A stretch of DNA of 64,000 bases from Phaseolus vulgaris (Eukaryota; Streptophyta; Magnoliopsida; Fabales; Fabaceae), in assembly GCF_000499845.2 (NCBI RefSeq), contig NC_023750.2:3593478-3657477 (forward strand), written 5' to 3'. Position 1 is the stretch's first letter, and every line of letters starts with the position of its first letter. A program made the translations under genes and the position numbers. This document shows, in pieces, positions 50,301 through 62,095 of the stretch. The notes below the pieces were generated by a model. The model made no database searches. It was not told the DNA's origin and saw nothing but the letters and a program-made list of their open reading frames with translations.

Positions 50301-52233
50301 TTTGTTTTGAATCATAAAATTCAAATATAATGAAAAGATACTTCAAATATAACATATAAATCATATATAATGTTCAATATAAAAATTTAAATAGCTAAAT
50401 AGAGTAAAATAACTTAGGCAGATCAAAGCAAATCAGATTATAAAAGAAATGGCTCATGCCCACTCTCCTGGAAGCTATACTTTGATTTAGACAACTAATA
50501 ATTTATAATTAGCTAGAAAAAACCCACTTGACTATACTGAAACATGAGGGCCTAATGCAATAAACCCAATAAAAGTTGGAAGTATGTATTTTGTATGGTG
50601 CAAAATCATCTTCCTGATCCTTCCACATGTGGTATTTAACACACATTAGATTCTTTTGGCATTGTGAATTCTATAATTTATTTGTGAACTCGAAAGAACT
50701 ATATAAATCTATTAGAATATATATTGTTTTATCTATATAAACCTATTAGAATCTGGAGTGTTGTGGGTGGCTATGCTAATCTTAACTGTGTGTAATGTAC
50801 ATGAATTGCTTTATTTCAAGCAGTGCATGAACATTTTATTTTTTTAAAGAACATTATGCACAAGTTGCATACAAAATACATTGTCTTCCGCAACCTCTGG
50901 CTCTACAATAATCTTTACATTTTTATGTAATGAAGATGCATTTTTAATTTGTTCTTTAGAAGGATTGCTTGGATGACTTAAGCTATGCAATAATGCATGA
51001 GACAACCAAGTTGGCTTATAAGGTTTCAGAAGATGATGTCACTCGAGCTCGTAATCAGGTGTGTACCATTGCTCCTATTTTGCACAGTTTCTTTACCCTG
51101 CTAATTTAATGTGAAAATAGGAATTTTTCTTTTGCATGCAAGATATGTTAGATTAGTGGTGCTCCATTTATTTCTGTATTCTGTTCATTGGTAGCTACTT
51201 AAAATTGTGTTTTTCACAGTTGAAATCTTCACTCCTGCTCCACATAGATGGAACAAGTCCAGTAGCTGAAGATATTGGGCGCCAGGTACAATAAATCTTA
51301 ACTCAAAACAACTTTCATGACCAAAGAAAAAATGTGTAAATAAAATTATTTAACACTACTACAATTAGAAAACTATTACCTGTTTGGCGCAAAGTTCACC
51401 CGTGACTTATTACTTTCTTTTCAAAAAGCAAGTCATAACTTGAAGCCAAGACTTGTAGATGACAGCTTAATAGAAAAGAGAGGCCTACTATTTTTCATGC
51501 CTATTCACTTTAGAGATCCCAGGCCCAAACACAAACTCAAACAATGTGATGTAATGTTGCTGAGTGTTGTGGGTGCGTGAGTTGTGAAAGAAAAAGATTC
51601 CCATTTTCAACTAGGAATATGATGATTAAATAAAAGATAATAATAGTACAACGAGATTCCGAAGCAGAAAACCTGATACTTTTTTATGTTTACATACTAT
51701 TTAACAGTTTTGGCAAGAGATTGTGTATAGAACCTTCTTTTATTTAGGCTCATAACTTTTGTCTAAAATTTATAAGATGTCATTTCAATGGTCAATAAGC
51801 TTTTCATGCTGAAATTTCCTTGTTGTTTACCCTATGCAAATAATTGAATCTATACAATACAATGTTTTGTTGCTACCATTTGATAGTTCCTATTCTTATT
51901 ACTTTTTATGTGGTCATCATTCCAGTTACTCACCTACAACAGAAGAATACCATTTGCAGAATTGTTTGCTAGAATTGATGCTGTGGATGCAAGCACAATA
52001 AAACGTGTTGCTAACCGATTTATTTATGACAAGGTTTTGTGTGAACCAATCTTATTAATCTTTCAATAACACAAACGCCAGTTCATTTTCTAGGCATTTT
52101 GTTCCGTCAGCTTCTCTCAGCACTCACATTACATTTGGCCTTGCAGGATATTGCAATTGCTGCTATGGGACCTATTCAACGTTTGCCTGATTACAACAAG
52201 TTCAGACGAAGAACCTACTGGAATCGATATTAG
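47303..52233 (+). CDS. MPPbeta: Mitochondrial processing peptidase subunit beta, nine exons, 521 aa
   Basis: Exons: 47303-47944, 49251-49415, 49552-49689, 49784-49935, 50034-50142, 50960-51058, 51220-51285, 51926-52033, 52147-52233. The joined frame is open for 521 codons, close to the usual 525-530. The start is the first ATG, in a strong context (CCGCCATGG). The N-terminus is rich in Arg/Ser/Ala without acidic residues for 39 positions, as for a mitochondrial presequence. The inverse zinc motif HFLEH is at residues 131-135 and the third zinc ligand Glu is E211, 76 residues after H135 as in characterised beta subunits, so the catalytic site is intact. The glycine-rich-type segment GGGKHMGSELA belongs to the C-terminal half. 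The enzyme cleaves import presequences; in plants it is also a core subunit of the bc1 complex in the inner membrane. Exon 1 is very GC-rich. All introns are GT-AG except intron 3. Confidence 0.95.
49690..49783 (+). other. GC-AG intron (intron 3 of MPP beta)
   Basis: The exon before reads GGT TCC GAG and the next starts GTT AGA ATT, continuing the conserved GSE-VRI-DDD segment. The junction is GAG|GCAAGA ... AACAG|GTT. No GT at or near the junction preserves both frame and family sequence. GC donors with a strong AG|GCAAG context are the known minor class handled by the major spliceosome. Confidence 0.85.
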
Positions 52234-52855
52234 TTTTTATTAGTTTATGTTTCTTCAACATCCCAGGAGATGTGCCCAAGGAATCAAATTTACACCTTGT
52301 ATGTCTCAAAATATTGTTACAACATTCATTATTTATTTGGTATAGGCATTTTTTAACAGAGAGAAATAAGTATGCTATTCTTTCTCTTTGTAATTGTGCT
52401 TGACTCCTACCACTTGTTGAAAGTTTTAATGACTAAAAGTTGTCATTGTTTCTCAAGAACAAGAGTCTGATTTCCTAACCCTCTTAACTCGTGAATAATT
52501 AGTGAGATTTACATAGGAGTTTAATCTTTTATTAAAAGTTGACATTTACCGCATCATTATTTCAAAGTTGAACAATCATATAAAAATTTGCATCAAAGAA
52601 AAAGGAAAAGGAAAAACAAACACAAAAATATGGGACTAAACCAACTCATGCTCACATACAACCAAACTCTCACAAATGAAAAATACAAAACAAAAATGTG
52701 AGTTGATACCTATTACGAAAAGAATCTTAGACTAATAAAAAAAAGGAAGAACACCTTAAACCAAGAAAGACCAATTTATTATCAATTCCAAATTTGGAAA
52801 GATGATCAAACATTGCCTTCACTAAACAAAAACATGTGAATTTGAAAGTGCATAG
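52234..52855. other. 3' flank of MPP beta, no gene identified
   Basis: AT-rich. The first 150-200 bp are likely 3' UTR. No clear poly(A) signal choice can be made by eye. Confidence 0.4.
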
Positions 52856-52859
52856 GTCT

Positions 52860-53190
52860 GCAACTTTTCATACATTTCATCCATCTTCTTCTAATAACCT
52901 TGAGAATAGACTAAGGACGAGGAAAATCTTCACAAACCATAACCATAGTAGAATTACATTCCAACTACAAACATTTATGACAATAAATTCTAACATTTTC
53001 TATAGCCATGATAATAACTATAAGTTTCACATAAAAATATTTGTTGATACCCAAATAAGAATAGAAACCTCTTGTGTTCCCCTTGACTCTCGTCGAAAAT
53101 ACCATCACAAGCAACATGTCCATGACATCCTCTAACAACACCATCTGTGTTGATCTTAACTCATCCAACCAGAGGCGTCCTCAAATGAAC
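52860..53190 (-). mobile_element. LINE RNase H-domain fragment
   Basis: The minus-strand frame at 53168-52965 reads like the RNase H domain of plant LINE ORF2 (VFSTRVKGNTRGFYSYLGIN followed by an AIEN-like block), with a Met-Val run where NTDG is expected in another frame. Frameshifted and isolated. Confidence 0.6.
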
Positions 53191-53686
53191 AGGTTAGGCC
53201 TAGTGTATTTTTGAGATCTTGATTGAATATAAAAAAACTTCAAATTACATAAGGATAGTTTTTGTTAAATGTTATACGGTAACTAACTTTATAAAAAAAG
53301 GAATTTTGTTGATATAATTGTTAATTTATAATTTGTATCATTATAAATTTTGTTAAATTTGAACAAACATAATCATGATTATTCAGATTAAATTTGAACA
53401 ATACTAATAATGATTGTTTATATCAATTTTTTGTTAAAATGCCAAATTATGCACATTTTAATAAATTTTAAAAAAGTATACATTACATTGATTTTGATTT
53501 AATTTATATTAGTGAAATATCAGATAATTTTAATATAAAATTATGTGTATATAATTTGTAAAAAGAACTTTCAATCTAATTATGAGTTTAGAAAAAACAT
53601 GATTTAATAGATTAAACGATGTAAATTAAAGTTATATAGTGTAATTTGATTATTTTCTTTTATATATATATATATATTAAAACAAT

Positions 53687-53972
53687 CACTAAAAGAAAAT
53701 CATTAAATGGTTCCTAAATTAGTTTCTATTATTGTTAAATAGTTTCTAAATTCACATTTAATTAGCGACAAAAGTTTTTACTATCAAATTTAGAATCTAA
53801 ATAATTAGTAGTTAAAACCTTGATAACTAATTAGATACCAAATTAGAAACTATTTAATAATAATAAAAACTAATATAGAAAAAAATAATTTACCCCTAAA
53901 AATATCTCTAGTTTAGTTAATATAACAACTATTTTTTTTTCTTTCTAAAACTGGTTTCTATTTGATGTAGTG
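53687..53972. mobile_element. CACTA-type MITE with 3-bp target duplication
   Basis: 286 bp starting CACTAAAAGAAAATC and ending ...TTGATGTAGTG, so both ends are CACTA. AAT flanks it on both sides (53684-53686 and 53973-53975). The 3-bp duplication and CACTA ends are the marks of En/Spm-type elements. It has no coding capacity. Related copies lie at 29204-29554 and 61895-62095, with a scrap near 60113-60175. Confidence 0.85.
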
Positions 53973-54068
53973 AATGTTGTTTTTTTTTCTTATATTTCAA
54001 GAAAAAAAAAAGACCAGAAACACTTTAATCCTCCATAATGACCATTGAATGTCCATTAAAAAGAAGTT

Positions 54069-54611
54069 CTAGTTTAAGCATAAACATGCTTTCATTTTCT
54101 TGGAAATTTTTGAAAACTTTTTTTTCTTTGGCTTCTTTGGTAGCTTCATTTGGACACCAAGAGATGGCTCCATTTGAACACTAAGAGATGGCTCCATTTC
54201 TACTTCAAGTGATGATTGCTCACTCCCTTCTCCTGATGGCTGTGTGCTCACTTCAGGTGATGCCATTTCTGTTACAATTGACTCACTATATATCAGATAC
54301 ACACCTGCTTTCTTAACTGTCACTCCTTGCCCAAAAACTACAGAAATCTCTACATTGTCTCCAGGTTCTACATTTGATGTTATACCTACCCAATCTTCAT
54401 CAGTAAAAGACATGGTTGCTGTTTGCTTGTACATCTGAATGGTGTTCTTAGTGTTATTAAAGATGAATACAATTGCTAGACTTTTTTCACTTGCCATGTT
54501 TTCAGGGGTTGTTGATGAATAAACAACACACAAAATCATCCCCTTCATTGGGCTATCACTCACATCAGGCACTTGGAAAGGTACTGAATATCCTTCCCCT
54601 GTATAGGCTAA
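54069..54611 (-). pseudogene. C-JID domain of the TNL gene, disconnected by a stop codon
   Basis: This is the remainder of the last TNL exon beyond the premature stop. The frame stays open from 54611 to its natural stop at 54069 (about 180 codons). It reads like the post-LRR C-terminal jelly-roll/Ig-like (C-JID) domain: YTGEGYSVPFQVP, then MKGMILCVVYSSTTPENMAS, then SFTDEDWVGI, then PGDNVEISVVFG. It ends with a repeated Glu/Pro/Ser segment (two EPSL-VQM units) and a Lys-rich tail. In this class C-JID helps recognise the ligand. No frameshift is present, so the loss is recent or the stop is bypassed by an alternative isoform. Confidence 0.85.
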
Positions 54612-57600
54612 CTAATAAGGATATTTGTCCCCTGGAAGGTGAACATCACTGGAACCATGGGTTTTCAAGACCTGTATCATGAACTAAACCTTAGTCATTT
54701 ATTTACTATTTATGTAATTATGCTATTCAATACAAGTGGATAATTTGTGCCATTATAGTTGCTGTTTAAGAACAAAAGTTTACAGCATGAAAAATAGATA
54801 AGGAAATGGATTGAAATGAATTCAGTCAAGGTGAGATTTCTATTTGATCTGTATGACACCCACTTGCGATAAAGTTTGATCATCTTAAATCATAAAGTTA
54901 TTCAAGGTAATACACTAGTGTGTTGAGTTTTAAGATTTCATCACCAACCATTTCAAAATGCAATTCTTGAAAATCATAAATCCCATATGGAAAAACAATA
55001 TAAGAGATTTTTGTTGGTACTAGATAAATATAAGAACTCACAACTAAAATAAAATTTCAAAAGAAAAACAAAATAGACAATAGAGAGTAAAATAATTTTA
55101 CTGAAGGGAAAAAAAATTAAATATCCTTCTCTCAAACTTCAAGGAGGAAACAATAACATATTCTCTTGAAAATAGGAAGAACAAGTATAAGAAGAACTTA
55201 AAAGGAGAAACTATTTTTTTTCTCTTAATTTTTATGTCAAGCACTAAGCATGTAGAAAATAAAAAGAAGAGATTTTTTGTGTGTATTACTGAAAAAGAGA
55301 TTTTTGATGTGTCTTACTAAAAGACCAATTTACTTCTTTTATAATAAGATAAGTAAGCACCAAAATAATTTTTTCTTGACGTAGAACTTCTCTTCTCACA
55401 TTCTTCCACTTGAAGATTTTGATGAAATTAATAAAATCTTTACACCATGCTTTATATTTTGTCATTATGTTGCTTATTTTTTCGATAGGCCATAATAGGA
55501 TTGAGCTCATATAAACTTGTTAATGCTAATTAACTGGCTTTGTCATAACATATGCTAGGTTTTTATTGGTGTGATTCTTTTGCATATCTACACTTGCTTC
55601 CTCTACTACTTCTTGAACAAAGTGATAACATATGCCTATGTGCTTTGTCTTAAAATGTAAGATAGGATTCCTTACAATGTGCAAGACACTTTGACTGTCA
55701 CAATATACAAGTTTTTGTTGCTTGACTTCGAGTTCCTCCATTAACTTTTGAATCCAAATAGTTTCCTTGGATGCTTGAGTATTTGTCATGTACTTAGCTT
55801 TTGTAGTAGACAAAGCTACAATACTTTGTAACTTGGATAAAACCAACTTATTGCCCTTCATGTAAGTCTAAACATATAGACATAGTTGATTTTCTTTTAT
55901 CAAGATCACCTACAAAATTTAAATCAACATAGCCTTTGACAACTAATTTTGATCCTTCGAAACATAGTAACACTTGAGGTTCCCTTGATGTATAAGGACC
56001 CTCCTAATAGCTTTCCAATGCTCTCTAGTACTATTTGTCATGAACCTACTAACCATTCTCATTGCTTGTGCAATGTTTGGTCTTATATAAATCACAACAT
56101 ACATAAGGTTTCTCACTGTTGAGGCATATGGTACTCTAGAAATTTTCATCCTCTCTACTTCATTGCTAGGACTCATACCTGAGGATTACTTTCAATTGAT
56201 TGGTAACGGGATAACATTTTGCTTGAAATCTTGCATGTTGTAGGCCTGCAAGAATTTAATTAAGATTATTCTAAGTAAGCCAAATCTTTCTATCTTTTAT
56301 CTCTCAGTAAATTTGCATCCCTAAAATCTTGTTTGTTGATCGCAAGTTCTTCATATCAAACTCCTTAACCAATTTTGTCTTCAATTCTTGGAGTTAAGCT
56401 TTGTTGGGGCCTACCACCAACATGTTATCTACATACAATAGTAAGATCATAAAATCATTCTCATCAAACTTAGTACAATGGTCTGAACTCAGTCTGTTAT
56501 AACTGAGGCTAATAATAAAGGAATCAAATCTCTTATACCAATACTTAGGCGCATGCTTTAAAATGTACATAGATTTTGGTTAGATCATATATATTTCCTC
56601 TTCAAGTTCTCCCTGAAGAAAACAACTTTTACATCCAATTGCTCAAGATGTAAATCAAATGTAGCACACAAGGATAAAATAATTCTAATTATTGCCAATC
56701 TTTACTCAAATACTCCAGAACCAAGCTCTAATACTATTGGGTAGTAGAGTAACAACATAACAACTCACAACTACAATAAAAAAAAAAGATGAACAAAATA
56801 GACAATATACAATAATATAATATTACTAATGGAAATAAAATTACAATACCCTTCTCCCTACCTCCAATGAGAAAACAATAATACCTTTTCTTGGAATTAG
56901 GAAAAACAACAAGAAGCATAACCTTAAAGGGAAAACTATTTTTCTTCTCTTAACTTTTCTAATAAAAAATAAATTAGAGAGATTTTGATGTGTCTTACAT
57001 AAAAAAACATTTTGCTCCTCTTATAATAAGAAAAGTCAGCATCAAAGTAAATTTTGCCTCATTTGAGATTTCTCTTCTCACAATTTTATTATTAGATTCA
57101 CTTTGTAATAGAAGTGATAGAGTAGTTCTCCCTACCAAACTAAATGCCAAAATAGTGAAGCATAGACATAGATCCCTCATTATGTCAATTCCTATATTTG
57201 AGTAGTAGCAAATAAATAATATGAGAGGCTAGAGATTAGAGAGATAGAATGAACCTCTGTGATATTACTGCTAAGCATATCAATGACTTGGTTGTAACTT
57301 CCCATTCCAATCAAATGAGATACCACAGATTTTTCTGAAATTTGTGGTGCATTTGTTGTTTCCATTGCAAAATGTACTTTGCAGAAGTCATCCACCATCC
57401 TTCTTAATTCTTGACTTAGTTGAAGATCTGAGTTACATTGCACACAAATACTTCGAAGTTTTAAAAATTCACTAAGCTTTGATAGTAGGTTACCCAAATT
57501 GTCATCCTTTATATACACAGAGACTAAAGATGTTGACGTGCTTCCAAATGATTGAACAGAGGATACAAGACCTGTTGTTGGCGAAGTCCAAGACCATATG

Positions 57601-60600
57601 ATAGAAGGAAATAAATCACTTGCTAATCCTTCAAATCCACAGAGAGATATAAATCCAATCCTTTTGAATCTTACTATAGAAAAGGGCACTTGTTTTAGAC
57701 TAGTATTGTCTGCAACTAGAGTTGTTAATGATTCCATCTGCACTATGTCTTCTTCTAACTTGTCAATCTTTGAACAACCAGAAAGGATGAGTGCCCTTAA
57801 AGACTTCAATTTATAGATTATCACTGGGAGATTCTGAAGGCATGCACAGTCCTTCAAATTTAAATGAAGAAGATTACGCAGATCTCCAATGGAAGGGTGC
57901 ACCTCAGACAAGTTTGGACAATCTTTGAGAATGAGTCTCTCAAGATTTGGTAGTTTTGAAAAGTCAGGGGTCTTTGATAAGAACTTGGAATGACTGAGAT
58001 TGAGAAACTTTAGGTTTTCCAGCAACTGCAAGAGATATTTTTGAGAAGAGTATTAGCAAAGTAGATGGAGGAAGTAATTAGCATGGTGGCCATAGAAAGT
58101 TTTAACAAAGATATACCTGTTGCTGGGGCTCCTTCCATACTACCTTGAGATTGCTGTGTTTCATGTCAATAGCAACTACTTTTCCCTGATAGAAGTTGTG
58201 AGGTATGTATTTTGATGAAAATCCTCCCCAATACACCCATGCCAAGCGTTTGGAAAGATGGCCATAATCTCCAGCAAGTTGGACATGATCAAATTGCAAA
58301 AGCCTTAGGCTTTTCATGTTCTCAAATGCTTCGGCACTGAATTGAAGTCTGCTAGTTCTTTGCAATTTCAAAGCTAATCCCTGAATGGCTTCTGTTCCCT
58401 GTCATCAAATAAACACATGAAAATTTGAGCATTCAATAAACCAAACCCTTTGCTGTTCTCACAGCAGAAACGTAATAAGCAATGCACAAAAACTGTAGCC
58501 TAAGCATATAACTGCATATGACAGTAGTAAGACCCGTATTTGTTGAATCTCTAACAATTCTAAGAGAGTTATAATGATTTTTTTTAAATCTAAACTTATT
58601 ATATAAGTCTGTGTTATGATTATAAAAATAAAGAACAAATTCTATCTTATCTTCTTCCAATAATGTGAACTTTGTTAATTTTCCTCTAAATGAATTTGAA
58701 CTAAAGTGTTTTCAATTGATCTCCTATCATATAACTCATACGTGTTTTTTTTCTATGTTTTGGAGATTACACATGTCTAAGTTTCCATGTTGTGTGAGTA
58801 TACGTGGCTTTCAACCAACAAGTTAAGAAAAACAATATGATTGGGAAGATTAAAACAGAATGTGTTATTATGGTCCTGATAAAGATCATACTGAAAGTTC
58901 AAAATAGTTAGAGAAAGTTCTTACGGTATGTTCTGTCAATACATCAAGTACGTGATTATGAAAACACAATCGACTGCGATGTTGTGGTAGCGCTGAACTT
59001 TGACGAACAATTTCTCTTCCCATGTCTCGTAGTAAATCATGAGTTCCGAGCTTGTTATTCTTTTCAACTTTGATGAGGCTCCTTTCTACCAGGACTGTTA
59101 ATTCGATTTCAGCATAAAGTCCACAACCTTTGAGTATTTCTGTGACATAGGCTCTGTCCTTACCAATAAAGAAGCAGCATATGTCAAGGAATATGCCCTT
59201 CTGCTGATCATCTTCTAAACCATCATAGCTTATTCTTAATTTCTCTTGTATCTTATCATTTGGTATTTCTTTTAGTTTTGATAACACACTTTCCCACTCT
59301 TCTTTTCTTCTCTTGTACAAGTAAGATCCAAGAACTTCAAGAGCTAGTGGTAGCCCTCCACAGTATGTGACTACTTCTTGTGAGAGTTCAAACAAGTCTC
59401 TGCATGGATCGGCTCTCCTCAAAGCATGCCAACTAAAAAGCTCAAGGGACTCAAGTTCATTCATTTTCTCCACTCGATGCACACAATCAACACCAATCTC
59501 CCTCAGTAGACGTACGTTTCTGGTGGTGATGATTATGACACTTCCTTCACCAATTGCATCACGATTTCCACATAAATCATTTAACTGTTCTACGGAACTC
59601 ACATCATCAAGAAGAACAAGTACTTTTTTTGTGCAAAGCATTTCCTTGATCTTGCCTTTTCCCCAATCAGTGCTATGCACCTTATTTTTTGTTTTAAGGA
59701 TATCTGAAAGAAGCTGTTCTTGCAAATCAACTGGGCCACGACCTCCTCCCCAAGCTTCTCTGATATTTGCAAGATAACTTTTATACTTGAATTCATGACG
59801 AATTTCATTGCAAATGGATTTGGCTATGGTTGTTTTGCCAATCCCTCCCATTCCCCAAATCCCTAATATACAGCTTCCTATTTTTTTATTTCTAATCAAG
59901 TCAATACCCTTCTGCACTTGGGATTGTAGTCTAACTGGAAAGTTTGTGATAGGCAAGTACGTTCTATCTAGTCTCTTCAAAACTTCACCTACAATATTCT
60001 TCATAGCATCATTTTCATTTCTGCATGAAAAGATAACCCAAAATGACATGGACACAAATGGTTAAAGGAATATAGTAAATGACAAGGTTTAGCATGACAT
60101 TTTAGTGGTATATAGTAAAAAAATCATTAAATGCAAATTAGTTTAAGAGATCAAAATTATTGATATTTAAAACCTTCACTACACTCATGCTCCAACATAC
60201 TTGTATACCTTTCAATATAAGTAGCTTTTAAGTGAATGATATAAGTAGGTCATAAAATCCTCTTGTATGCTGTCTCTCTACTTCTACACAATCATTCTTC
60301 TCATGCAAACACTGACTCGGGAAAAATGCACTCAGATATTACTTCTTTCAGTGCTGGTGCTGAACAAATAATGGTAGTAATAATAAAACAGAATAGATTG
60401 CATACCTGTAATTTCTCAAATCCCAACCTGATAAATTTGCTGCTTCTGTGAGTGCTCTCCTCCATAGTTTGATCGTGTTCGGTTGGTCAGAAACGACTTC
60501 GAAAGAAATATGTTGGTTGTCACGTAAAACTGACGGCACAATATCATAAAATACTGTGAGAACCACTTGTCCTCTAAAAGCATGGCATTCCATGATTTTG

Positions 60601-60911
60601 AGGAGTTCATCAAGACACCATTCAGAGCGAATGTAGTTTTGGGAGAAAACAACGATGGTTATTTGAGACCCTTCTATTGCATGCAACAGTTCTGATTTCT
60701 GCTCTTCTCCCTTGTCAAGCTTCTCATCGTCCCGAAAAGCGTTCACTCCGGCGTCTGTGAGGGCAGAATAGAGATGGGAAACGAAATTCCTCCGAGTGTC
60801 TTTCCCCCGGAAACTGATGAACACATCGTATCTCCATTGGGGTTTTGATTTTGACTTTGATTTTGATTTTGATTTTGAGAAGGATGATGATGATGAAGAA
60901 TAAGACGGCAT
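54612..60911 (-). CDS. TIR-NBS-LRR (TNL) immune receptor, five exons, stop-truncated to about 904 aa
   Basis: Exons on the minus strand: 60911-60406 (TIR), 60020-58925 (NB-ARC), 58398-58117 and 58025-57255 (LRR), 54671-54612 (to the stop). The joins keep frame, with GT-AG introns. TIR: YDVFISFRGKDTR near residue 28 and SEWCLDEL with the catalytic Glu at 102; VPS replaces the usual DPS near 125. NB-ARC: P-loop GMGGIGKTT (225-233), kinase-2 VLVLLDDV (302-309), GGLPLA (390-395), THD at 495-497 in place of MHD. LRRs occupy about 535-860. TNLs sense pathogen effectors in the cytoplasm or nucleus and signal through TIR NADase activity. A TAG at 54614-54612 stands where a Trp is expected (KYPY-stop-LAYTGEGY), removing the C-JID. 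Intron 4 is 2.58 kb because a copia element sits in it. Whether the truncated protein works is unknown. Confidence 0.85.
55012..57082 (-). mobile_element. Internally deleted copia retrotransposon in TNL intron 4
   Basis: LTRs at 55012-55400 and about 56738-57082 share blocks such as AACTCACAACTA, GATGTGTCTTAC and TTTCTCTTCTCACA. The 5-bp duplication ATTTT flanks both sides (55007-55011 and 57083-57087). A Met-tRNA PBS (TAGTATTAGAGCTTGG on the minus strand, 56736-56721) adjoins the right LTR, and a purine-rich tract (complement of TTCTTCCACTT, 55401-55411) adjoins the left one. The element points the same way as the host gene. Only about 1.3 kb of interior remains, so it cannot move on its own. 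Confidence 0.9.
55526..56670 (-). pseudogene. Copia pol remnant: RT end and RNase H
   Basis: Minus-strand frame 56176-55943 matches the end of copia RT (PYASTVRNLMYVVIYIRPNI, then AQAMRMVSRFM). Frame 55861-55526 matches copia RNase H (SKLQSIVALSTTKAKYM, then VYCDSQSVLHI, then TKHIGICYHFVQEVVE). Upstream scraps continue to about 56670. Integrase, protease and gag are missing. Stops separate the frames. Confidence 0.85.
60113..60175. repeat. Short MITE scrap in TNL intron 1
   Basis: AATCATTAAATGCAAATTAG resembles the end of the CACTA-type MITE at 53687. Only about 60 bp, with no second end. Confidence 0.35.
60838..60882 (-). repeat. Coding hexanucleotide repeat in the TNL N-terminus
   Basis: Repeats of TCAAAA on the coding strand encode alternating Ser-Lys (about residues 11-23) just before the TIR fold. 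A slippage-prone microsatellite within the reading frame; changes by whole units would keep frame. Confidence 0.85.
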
Positions 60912-60973
60912 TGACTGAGTTGGATGAAAAACGAGCGAGTCTGTAAGAGTGAAAAAGCATGTTGTTTCGTTTT

Positions 60974-60985
60974 GGTATATATTAA
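60974..60985 (-). promoter_or_regulatory. Possible TATA box of the TNL gene
   Basis: The minus strand reads TTAATATATACC about 65-75 bp before the ATG at 60911. The position is plausible for a short leader. Sequence alone is the basis. Confidence 0.35.
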
Positions 60986-61109
60986 CGAAACCACAACGAT
61001 GTTATCGAAGGACATCACCACAAGTCCAACATGTTTTTCTTGGTTTTCGGTTTTTACGAGGAAGCAAAATAAGAACCGCATAGCACGATTCTATTTGGTA
61101 TTGTTGTAA

Positions 61110-61890
61110 GCCAATAAGTTGAACTCTGTTATTTAGAACCTATTACATTTATAGGGATTCATTTTCTTAGTAACAGGGATCAATTTAAGTACTAAAAAAC
61201 GAGTTACAAGATCCAAAGTTACAGTTGTTAGTTAAGTACTTTAAAATTTCCGTAACAGAATGTAATCTCATTAGACCTGGTTAAGGTGTTGTCTTTTGAC
61301 CGACACACACATCAAGCGACCTATGGGCAACCAATGAATCAGCTAAAAGACGAAGTTATAATAGGTTTTTGTAAAGTGTAATTCTTTTCGTAAATTAGAG
61401 TGGTAACATTTAGGTGGAAAAAGACTTCATTTGAAAGTTGCAATTAATGATTTTATCAATTTTGTTAAACAAAAGTTATATTACACTTTCAGGATCTTGT
61501 TTGAATTTAAAATTAATTTTAAATAAAGTGGTTCATGATCATTATTACTACTTCGGTATAAAAGAATATAACTTAAATTCATTAAGCGGATTTGGTTGAA
61601 TGTGTGGATAATAGTTATAAGAGGATTTGGTTGAATGTGTGGATAATAGTTATAAGAGAATTGTGGAAGCATAAAAATAGATCTTCAGTAATAAGTATAT
61701 AGATCACTCGGAGATTCAATGACGCAGTTGAAGGCTTAGTCTTAGGTGACATCGAAGATACGTCAGCATGTTTCTCTTATTTTGATCGGTGTCTTGAGAT
61801 CCATAAAAAAAATATAAAGATTGGTGGTGAGGTGAGGAATAGTAATTTTGTTTATGGACATAGGAGAGTACATTTTGTATACATCTCTTT
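61110..61890. other. No gene identified; perfect 35-bp tandem duplication and LINE-like tail
   Basis: 61588-61622 and 61623-61657 are identical 35-bp units (GGATTTGGTTGAATGTGTGG...). From 61600 to 61800 the plus strand gives a RELWKHKNRSS-like block reminiscent of the segment after LINE zf-RVT, but it is too short to be firm. Confidence 0.45.
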
Positions 61891-61894
61891 GTAT

Positions 61895-62095
61895 GAGGGT
61901 TGCTACCAAATTTAGAATCTAAATAATTGATAGTTAAAATCTTGGTAGCTAACTAGATACCAATTTAGAAACTATTTAACAATAATAGAAACTAATTTAT
62001 AAACCAATTTTTTTTAGTCTCTAATTTAGTAATTATAACAACTAATTATTTTTTGTTATAAAAATTAGTTTCTATTTCATAATATATTCAATGGT
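61895..62095. repeat. Truncated CACTA-type MITE copy
   Basis: Blocks ACCAAATTTAGAATCTAAAT, TAGATACCAATTTAGAAACT and AAATTAGTTTCTATTT match 53687-53972 in order. The left end is missing and the right terminal TAGTG is lost. Confidence 0.7.

Noticed and set aside
59367..60065. Plus-strand frames within the NB-ARC exon
   Set aside because: Antisense to the intact NB-ARC reading frame; no motifs.
60743..61081. Longer upstream frame overlapping the TIR start in another phase
   Set aside because: Out of frame with the TIR domain. The ATG at 60911 directly precedes the Ser-Lys repeat and TIR fold.
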